Below, one piece after another: positions 18,731-25,373 of a DNA stretch of 25,373 nt (its first letter is position 1; the number at the start of each line of letters is the position of its first letter). Source of the DNA: Thoreauomyces humboldtii. Taxonomy: Eukaryota; Chytridiomycota; Chytridiomycetes; Spizellomycetales; Powellomycetaceae. The stretch is taken from assembly GCA_027596035.1 (NCBI GenBank), contig JADGJA010000295.1, positions 1-25,373 of the forward strand, written 5' to 3'. The notes beneath the pieces were generated by a model. The model was given only the letters and a program-made list of their open reading frames with translations. It was not told the DNA's origin and made no database searches. The position numbers and the translations under genes were made by a program.

Positions 18731-19807
18731 TCATTCAAAGATCCAGTGCTCCTCGGTTTCCGTTTTCTGACGAAGTCTCACGACATCCGCGAACATGCAA
18801 GAATCATGAGAGACTCCCATAACGTCCTTGTGCGCCCAATCCTCGAATCCAAAGACTCTTAGGACCGCTCCGGCCTCGCTCGTCGTCAGCATCCTTCTGT
18901 AGGCCTCCATCCACCCTTCCCACACGTCTGGCTGTACATCCTGACACCTCCCGACGTTGATCTCGACAGTCCGTCCCGGTCTCGCCAGCGAGCAGACGGC
19001 ATCCAGCTGGCACACGATGGCACCGCGCAGATGGACGTGCGTCATGTGAGCGGGTACATGGGCGAGGATCCTAGGGAGGTTGCTGGTGGATTGCACGGGC
19101 AGGTGTTCGATGGCGAGATGGGTGCAGCAAGGGGGCGAGCTGGCCACCATGATGTGGATGCCATTGTTCTGTATGTTGGCCAACCAAGGCCGGGTGATGA
19201 TGAAGGCCATCCGCCTGAGCTCCGGTACGACTTTCACGAAGTTGGCTGTGGATAGGTCCGCGTAATCGTTTGTTGGTTTTGCCCACCATGCGACTTTGTC
19301 TGCGTTGTGGAGGTAGTCTGTGGCGACGTGGAGGTAGGTGATAGGATGACGCATGGCATTGGCAATACGATGAACGAAGAAGGGGGGCATGCAGGTTGGA
19401 TCGAAGGACAGACTCCCTATGCCTCTCAGCGCAGAGTCGAGCGCAATACTGTGAAGCGTGGTGGCCTTGCCCACCAAGTCTATGATCCTCGTCGTTATAT
19501 CATAGTGGTCAAGTAGCCACGCATAGCCCGGCTGAGTGATGCAGAGCTGTCTGACAAGGTCGACTCGCGAAGGGTTGCGTTCCATCTCGTCGAGAAAGGC
19601 TTCGCACTGCCCGATTGTAGCAAGCGCCACCCGAGAATACTGGTGCATAATCAAGGCCTTGGACCAGGCTTTGCTGACGCGTCGGTACAAAGCGGCTTCC
19701 CCGGCGGAGAGGAAGGCAGCGATCTGGCTAAAGATCTCGCACGGAATATCGGAGAATGATAGGTCTTTGCGGTCGGTTCCATCACTTGGAGCGGCGCCGT
19801 CGGGCAT
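18731..19807 (-). CDS. F-box protein, intronless
   Basis: A single uninterrupted frame encodes 358 residues, with the ATG at 19807. Residues about 16-60 look like an F-box (LSFSDIPCEIFSQIAAFLS, then YRRVSKAWSKAL). The rest has repeated hydrophobic strands and helices, such as LHSIALDS, ITYLHVATD, THLAIEHLPV and HVHLRGAIV. They suggest an irregular leucine-rich or similar solenoid, but I cannot place them in a named family. F-box proteins bind Skp1 and deliver substrates to SCF ubiquitin ligases; the substrate is unknown. Lack of introns sets it apart from most neighbours here. Upstream of the ATG the minus strand has another open frame (19821-20027) out of register, so an extra N-terminal exon cannot be excluded. 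Confidence 0.75.
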   Translation of the reverse strand: MPDGAAPSDGTDRKDLSFSDIPCEIFSQIAAFLSAGEAALYRRVSKAWSKALIMHQYSRVALATIGQCEAFLDEMERNPSRVDLVRQLCITQPGYAWLLDHYDITTRIIDLVGKATTLHSIALDSALRGIGSLSFDPTCMPPFFVHRIANAMRHPITYLHVATDYLHNADKVAWWAKPTNDYADLSTANFVKVVPELRRMAFIITRPWLANIQNNGIHIMVASSPPCCTHLAIEHLPVQSTSNLPRILAHVPAHMTHVHLRGAIVCQLDAVCSLARPGRTVEINVGRCQDVQPDVWEGWMEAYRRMLTTSEAGAVLRVFGFEDWAHKDVMGVSHDSCMFADVVRLRQKTETEEHWIFE

Positions 19808-20550
19808 CAGCGCCAGCGCGTCAACGGGGCGCCAGCGCCGAGGCCGAAGAGGGAGGCTTGGTAGCGAAGCTTCTTCTGGCGATGGGAGTCGACGTACAGT
19901 AGAACCGGGAATGGATGACAGGTGTCGTGGCCGCCGCGTGCTTGTGGTCAGGATATTCAGGGAGATCGTCGCTTCCTTCAGGTAGGATAAAAGAACCGTC
20001 TCCCGTTACTGCTGAGAGTGGCATCATCAGCTGCTGCTGGAAGATATGTACGGGACAAGATCCAAGTTGTTGACCGCTGAATATCCGCTGTATCTTGGGC
20101 TGAGTCTCGTGTTGTGGCCTGCAGGCAAGCAGGTACGGTCCAACGGTCCCCTCATTTCTGACACCTGGCTACATGTAACGACGGATACCTCCACGTCGGA
20201 GCGTGTGGTTGAGATCCATGGTGGCCCCACGGACGCATTCTGCGGCCAGTTCCGGCGGTTCTCGCTGCCGGCCGGACACTCGGAGAGTGGCTCGGCAAAG
20301 GAACCACGAGTCAGGACGTTCCAGGCCACACCGACGCCTGGAAATCTGCAGGGCACGGTCCGACTCCCATCTGCCCAACGCGGCCAGAACGGTGTGCTGC
20401 GCCACCCACCACATGTCACGTTCGAATTCAAGAGACCACACCTGTACATACTGTGCAGTAATTACTTCCACTTCCCCCGTCCTCTCAGAAGACCCTTTCT
20501 CGCAACGACCGCGCTCCTGAAACCTTGGTGCCCTTCCCCCTCCCAGCACA
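19808..20550. promoter_or_regulatory. Divergent intergenic region, F-box gene / YciI gene
   Basis: This 743-bp gap lies between head-to-head starts. A plus-strand frame opening at 20046 runs through the whole gap and into the YciI gene in another frame. Minus-strand frames also open at 20027-20449 and 20169-20549. None shows recognisable domains, and the plus frame continues across real coding sequence out of register, so I leave them as non-coding. The last 80 bases before 20551 are pyrimidine-rich. Confidence 0.4.
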
Positions 20551-20961
20551 ATGATTCTTGGTCACACGCTTCGATTCTCCCTTCGAGCTCCCATCCTTCG
20601 CGAGTCTCCGAGGTACCGTTCGCACGGCGGCCTGCTCCGGCCCTTCTCGTCCTCCCTCCTCGTCAACGAGACGTTCGTCGTGATCGCTCACGACGCGGAC
20701 GACCGGGATGCTCTGTCTCGTCGCATGGCCACGCGTCCTGCCCACATTGTCCGCGTCAAGGAGCTCAAGGCCAAGGGCCAGCTGGTCACCGGAGGCGCCG
20801 TCCTCAGGGACGATCATCGGGGGGACATGTGCGGCAGCGTCATGATCCTCGACATGGACGGCAAGGAGGAGGTCGAGGAATGGGTCAAGACGGACCCTTA
20901 CGTAAACGCGAAGGTGTGGGTTTCCTGGGACATTCTTCCCTTCAAGGCGGCCAATGTATGA
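20551..20961 (+). CDS. YciI-like (YCII-related) domain protein, probably mitochondrial
   Basis: An intronless 136-residue frame. Residues 1-37 are rich in Arg, Ser and Leu with almost no acidic residues (RFSLRAP, LLRPFSSSLL), as expected of a mitochondrial targeting sequence. The remainder is one YCII-related domain: ETFVVIAHDADD, then a RPAHIVRVKELKAKGQLVTGGAVL block with the usual RPAH motif, then GSVMILDMDGKEEVEEWVKTDPY, and VSWDILPF at the end. The His-Asp pair proposed for catalysis in bacterial YciI is compatible with this layout. Substrate and reaction are unknown across most of the family. It lies 476 bp upstream of asparagine synthetase on the same strand; I infer no functional link. 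Confidence 0.85.
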   Translation: MILGHTLRFSLRAPILRESPRYRSHGGLLRPFSSSLLVNETFVVIAHDADDRDALSRRMATRPAHIVRVKELKAKGQLVTGGAVLRDDHRGDMCGSVMILDMDGKEEVEEWVKTDPYVNAKVWVSWDILPFKAANV

Positions 20962-21437
20962 TCGAGGAGGAGTTGCGTACTGCGAACAATATACAGAAAA
21001 GGGAGGACGGCCCGCGTGATCTAGCGCACACCAGAGGAGGGAGACTCTTGCATCATCGTGGCCTCTCTCGTAACTGTGCATCAAACCGATCAAAGACTGC
21101 ATGCTGTAGTTTTCAATCCAGCGAACCTGTCATTGGATCGCCAAGCTGGCTCCACATGGATGCATGAGTCATGTTCAATCAAGTGCGGCGCGTATAGATC
21201 TAGATCTTAAAACCTCTCTCTCTCTCTATTTTATCTCCAGCCCTTTCTCTCTCTCCCCATTTGCGTCTCACACACTCTAACACCTTTCCTTGTTCCTCTC
21301 TTCGGCAATCTTGAACACCACCACCCCCCAAGTTATTCTTCCAATAGCACGATCCTCCCCATCCTTTCTCCCATCCAGAAAAGACGCACGAACTTCCATC
21401 TCTCAACATCCAGCAGCCCTTCTTTCGGTTCATTACA
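20962..21437 (+). promoter_or_regulatory. Pyrimidine-rich leader and promoter region of asparagine synthetase
   Basis: This 476-bp gap becomes strongly CT-rich on the plus strand from about 21211 to 21436, including a (CT)n run at 21214-21227. CT-rich tracts just upstream of the start are common in highly expressed fungal genes. The initiation context is ttacaATG. No Gcn4-type site was clearly seen, though only by eye. Confidence 0.5.
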
Positions 21438-23743
21438 ATGTGCGGCATCTTCGCAGTCCTTGGCTGCGGCCACGACATGGAGCAGTTCAGACCAAGAGCG
21501 ATACAGTTATCAAAAAAGTACTTGCAGGATTCCCTCTCGGGACTCCCTCCGGCTTCGCTTCTTTCCATCCCGAGACAAAGGCTGACCTTTCCCGTTTTTT
21601 TTTCCCCAACAGAGTTCGTCACAGAGGACCCGACTGGAGCGGTGTCAAGGTTTCGGGGAACAACATCATCTGTCACGAGCGACTTGCGATCGTAGGCTTG
21701 GGTACGTACTGATCCTTGGCTTAGCAAGCGAGAGAATGAAAGCAGGCGCCGGCTCTGAAGGCGCCATGCCGAGTGAAGGTTTCACGGATACTTCGAATTC
21801 GATGGCTAGAGCCAAGATTGTGAAGATGCGACACGAGCTAACTTTGTTCGGTTCCTCTGTGTTGTTTCAGAAAGCGGAGCTCAACCTCTCACGAACCACG
21901 ATGAATCCCTCATTTTGACTGTCAACGGCGAAATCTACAACCATGTCACGCTTCGCAAGCTACTGAAACGACCACACACATTCAAAACCAACTCCGACTG
22001 CGAAATCATACTCTATCTCTACGAGGAAATGGGGCTCGAGCTTCTCCAACATCTCGACGGCATGTTTACCTTTGTCCTGTACGACAAGAAGAAGGACTCC
22101 TACATCGCCGCGCGCGATCACGTCGGCATCACCACGCTGTACCAAGGCTGGCGAGACGAGGACCAATCGGTCTGGTTCGCTTCGGAGCTGAAATGCCTCA
22201 ACGAGGATTGCGATCGCATCATCGCCTTCCCGCCGGGCCACTACTATGACAGCACAACTCGCGAAACCACGAGATACTACAGACCCGCGTGGTACGGCGA
22301 TGTGGCAGCTGAGCTGCCTAGCCTTGAGGACGAGCTCCGCGTTCCAGATGAGGAGGCGGACGCAGTCATGTACACCGCCCTCCGGACCGCTCTCGAAAAG
22401 TCAGTCAAGAAGCGACTCATGAGCGAGGTTCCGTACGGCGTCCTCCTGTCCGGAGGTCTCGATTCGAGCCTGATCGCATCCATAGCGGTGCGACAGCGTC
22501 GCGTGGAAGAAATCGGATCCGCCAGTGCCGACGAGGACGACGACATCCGCTGTAAGCTATCGAGTCGGTCATCTGTGCCGGTTTCTCTCTCGCTAACCCT
22601 TGACACGTTGGTCGTAGCTGCGATCTCATCATCCGCTGGGTTCCCACGCCTCCACTCGTTCTCGATCGGACTTCCTGGTTCTCCAGACTTGGCGGCTGCT
22701 CAGCGTGTGGCGACGTTCCTAGGAACGGTCCATCATGGTTTCACGTTCACAGTCGACGAGGGTTTGGATGCCATCGGCGAGGTCATCGAGCATCTCGAGA
22801 CGTATGACGTTACGACCATTCGTGCGAGTACTCCCATGTACCTGCTCTCCCGTAAAATCAAAGCCATGGGCGTGAAAATGGTCCTCAGCGGAGAGGGCGC
22901 CGACGAGATCTTTGGCGGTCAGTGAAGGGCCATGTACGGTGTCCCGGACTTCAGAAAGGATACGAAACTCATGTGATTTCGGCACATTCAGGGTACCTAT
23001 ACTTCCACAATGCACCAACGGCGCAAGCCCTTCACCATGAGTGCATCTCCCGGATCCAGAACCTCCACACCTCGGACTGCTTGCGAGCCAACAAATCCAC
23101 CATGGCGTGGGGTCTCGAAGCTCGCGTCCCTTTCCTGGACAAGCAGTTCCTGGACGCCGCCATGTCCCTATTCACCACTCCCGCCAACCACAAGCTCACC
23201 GGTCGAGCGCCCCACAGCCACAACATGGAGAAGCACATTCTCCGGAAAGCCTTCGACACTCCATCCGATCCGTATCTTCCCCCAGACATCCTCTGGAGAC
23301 AGAAGGAGCAGTTCTCGGACGGCGTCGGATACGGTTGGATCGACAGCGTCAAGGCCCACAGCGAGGGCAGGGTCTCGGACGAGGCGTTCGGGAGGAGACA
23401 GCAGAGGTTCCCTCACGATACGCCCACGACAAAGGAAGCGTACTGGTTCAGGGAACTCTTCGAGAGGAGATTCCCTCAGAACGCCTGTCTCGAGAGCGTC
23501 GTGAGGTGGATCCCTAGAGCGGATTGGGGTATGTAGAACTCGGGACCTCGTGCCCATTCGAGAAGTTCAGAGAAAAGGAAGAAGCGAATTTGACCATTTC
23601 CCTCTCATGTAGGATGTCCGGAAGACCCATCAGGACGCGCGCAAAAGGGTCACGTTGCCGCATATGAGAGGAAGGAGGATGGAGTTTCTGTCGCCGAGAC
23701 GGTGGGCAAGCCGGTTGGCAGTGGAAGTGGTTCTACGAAGTAA
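21438..23743 (+). CDS. ASN1: Asparagine synthetase (glutamine-hydrolysing)
   Basis: Six exons close in phase to 605 residues: 21438-21517, 21613-21701, 21871-22551, 22618-22917, 22992-23528 and 23613-23743. The protein starts [10 protein letters not shown], so Cys2 is the glutaminase nucleophile after Met removal. [19 protein letters not shown] and NGEIYNH complete the class II glutaminase domain. The ATP-pyrophosphatase domain carries the PP-loop SGGLDSS (residues 250-256), [11 protein letters not shown], and [14 protein letters not shown]. The enzyme makes asparagine and glutamate from aspartate, glutamine and ATP in the cytosol. A short acidic insert (SADEDDDI) follows the PP-loop, and the last exon adds a Gly/Ser-rich tail. 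Intron 3 (22552-22617, 66 nt) has no stop in frame; intron 2 is the longest here (169 nt). Confidence 0.97.
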
Positions 23744-24002
23744 ACTTCTCAGAAATTCTCTATCCTGCCGTCCAATATTTACTGCTCATTTGTTGCTCAA
23801 ATTGACGCGAAATGCAGAGAACGACTCCGCGGTAACTTTTGAATCCAGGGAAATGCTCAAACGTGAACGAGGTCTTTCATTTCTGCGGTCACGCATGCTA
23901 ATCTAACTTGCGGAAAACCTGTCAATCCCGATACGACAAGAGAAAGAACGCCAAAAACTTGTAATGAGGTTGCCTGGGATGCACGAACGGTCCCAGGCGA
24001 GT

Positions 24003-25232
24003 CTATGCGGACGAAGTGCCAGCTGTGTTCGCTGATGGACACGCCCGCTCGTCAGCGTCCGCGCTCGCCTTGGTTGCTTTCTTTCCTTTTGCCCAGTGTG
24101 GGCCAGGGGAGCGACGCCCTTCCGAAGAACCTTCGGCAAGGAGAGGTGTCCGCTCATCGTTTCCCCCGCGATGCCCTCTCAACCTTCTCCACCATCCTTC
24201 CACGATAGCTCGCAAACTCCACGTTCTGTTGACCACGTTCTTGTGGATCCGATCCACGCGGAGGCGAGCCTTGTCGTCGAAGATGATGGTGATGCTGAGG
24301 AGCGTCCCGGCCAGGGTCGCCAGAGAAGCCGACGTGGTGATCATGAAGATGATGATCTGATGGTAAGGTGTAACGAGGTGAGGAAGGTTAGAGTCTGAGA
24401 AGCGGGGAGAGTCTGTATTTCGTACGGACCTGCTGGTACTTGACGGCATCTCCGATGGGCGCTCCACCGAGGATTTGCCCCGTCATCATTCCAGGTATGG
24501 ATATGAGGCCCTTTTCGGAGAAAAGCTGGTTCAGGATCCGGGGGGAGAGGGATCACGCACTAGACCCGTGAGTGAGATGGACGGTTCACAGTGCAGCCCG
24601 TTTACCATGACGGACATGTTGTTGAGCACGGGAAGCATGGCGGTGCGGGTCGATTCCACTACGACGGGTCTCGCGGCCTCCCACCTCGAAGCCCCGTACG
24701 CCAGGGCGAGTTCGATGCGATCGCTGTTCTCTGTGGCCTGACGAAGCACGCCGTTGATCCCCACCGCCAGGGCGGAGATGGCGTTTCCCAGCAGCATGCC
24801 GAGGGTCGGGATGTAGTTTCGCGGTCTCCACCACGGTTCGGCACCGAAGGCGAAGGCGTTTCCGAGGAACGACACGAGACCCACGCTCCCCACGATGGAG
24901 AAGGCGACGGTGAGGAACATCCAGTCGTGTCGATGTCGGGTCTTGTTGAAGTAGACCTCCAGGACGCTTATGGAGGCCAGGAGGCCCGCGAGACCGGCCA
25001 CGAACCACGGGTTCTCGTTCTGGAAGACGGGTTGGAGGATCTGTCCCATGACGGTGAGTTGGACGACGGCGCGGGCGGCTGCGATGATCAGGGTCCCTTC
25101 GAGACCGAGACCGAAGGCGCGGGAGAAGAGTGCGTTGGCGAAGATGAAGGACGAAGCGACGGCCACATTCTTGTAGGTGAGGGAGGGGATGTCGGGGCTT
25201 GAGGACATGAGGTATTCTGCAGGCAGCTCCAT
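24003..25232 (-). CDS. FetB/UPF0014-type membrane protein (ALS3/STAR2-like)
   Basis: Three exons close in phase to 353 residues: 25232-24606, 24510-24430 and 24356-24003. The protein is very hydrophobic, with about seven membrane spans. Family signatures are ARAVVQLTVMGQIL in the second span region, GNAISALAVGING, then YGASRWEAARPVV, and GLISIPGMMTGQILGGA, rebuilt across intron 1. The tail from about residue 270 is hydrophilic and basic. Bacterial FetB works with the ATPase FetA in metal export, and the plant relatives STAR2/ALS3 pair with STAR1 in aluminium tolerance. The fungal substrate is unknown, and no ATPase partner is visible in this window. The first acceptor is AAG at 24511; a CAG at 24526 would insert five residues into the conserved loop. 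The gene converges on asparagine synthetase with 259 bp between them. Confidence 0.9.
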
Positions 25233-25285
25233 GATGGGTTAGTGTTTGTGTTCCCGAACTTGACGTAGAGGCTGCCAAGGGACAA

Positions 25286-25298
25286 GGGGGGGGGGGGG
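25286..25298 (+). repeat. G13 homopolymer
   Basis: Thirteen consecutive G residues lie 54 bp upstream of the FetB-like start, in its presumed 5' leader or promoter. On the sense strand of that gene it is a C13 tract. Homopolymers this long are prone to length error in sequencing. Confidence 0.9.
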
Positions 25299-25373
25299 TA
25301 ATGGGGAGGTGGAAGTGGGTTTAAAGGAAAATATTAAGGAAAAAAAAACCAAAAAACGGAGATTGATTGAAAA

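Noticed and set aside
20046..21167. Plus-strand open frame of 373 codons
   Set aside because: Its second half overlaps the YciI gene in another frame and turns into Arg/Ser/Pro-rich noise. The first half has no recognisable domain. A real short gene at 20046-20450 cannot be fully excluded.
22417..23557. Minus-strand and alternative-frame open frames over asparagine synthetase
   Set aside because: They are shadows of a well-supported gene whose six exons close in phase.

Overview
The window looks like nuclear DNA from a fungus or close relative with a flagellated stage; a zoosporic fungus such as a chytrid is my best guess. The protein-coding genes are packed on both strands. They are cut by many short introns (mostly 53-84 nt, GT-AG, with some AAG acceptors), and the intergenic gaps are often only 100-500 bp. 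Two gene families narrow the host. A CEP164 homolog with its WW domain intact belongs to centriole distal appendages, so it implies basal bodies and cilia. A Brl1/Brr6 nuclear-envelope protein is typical of organisms with closed mitosis. An augmin (HAUS8-type) subunit fits the same picture. The lineage is inferred from gene content; no rRNA or mitochondrial marker is present to prove it.

Left part, 1-4200: a repeat-rich, gene-poor stretch. Tandem arrays of a repeat of about 160 bp lie near both ends in opposite orientation (110-400 reading minus, 3189-3525 reading plus). Between them is a minus-strand gene whose C-terminal part resembles a TET/JBP-like 2-oxoglutarate/Fe(II) dioxygenase. One metal-ligand residue appears replaced and there is at least one in-frame stop, so it may be decayed. 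A separate 79-81 bp minisatellite (four units) lies at 3747-4068.

Right part, 4200-25373: dense housekeeping and cytoskeletal genes. In order: GNL1-like circularly permuted GTPase (-); lunapark/LNP1 ER-junction protein (+, divergent from GNL1); CEP164 (-, 12 exons, convergent with LNP1); a small unrecognised gene whose stop codon overlaps the CEP164 start (-); an ankyrin-type protein with a possible F-box (-); HAUS8/AUG8-like augmin subunit (+); BRL1 (-); an F-box protein (-); a YciI-like protein (+); asparagine synthetase (+); and a FetB/UPF0014 membrane protein (-). I reconstructed splice sites by hand. For GNL1, LNP1, CEP164, HAUS8, BRL1, ASN and FetB the exon phases close exactly from ATG to stop, which is strong internal support.

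Together, CEP164 (basal-body docking), HAUS8 (microtubule branching from existing microtubules) and BRL1 (nuclear pore assembly) place three microtubule-organising or nuclear-envelope genes within 10 kb. I see no evidence that this is more than neighbourhood. No tRNA, rRNA or CRISPR array was recognised.
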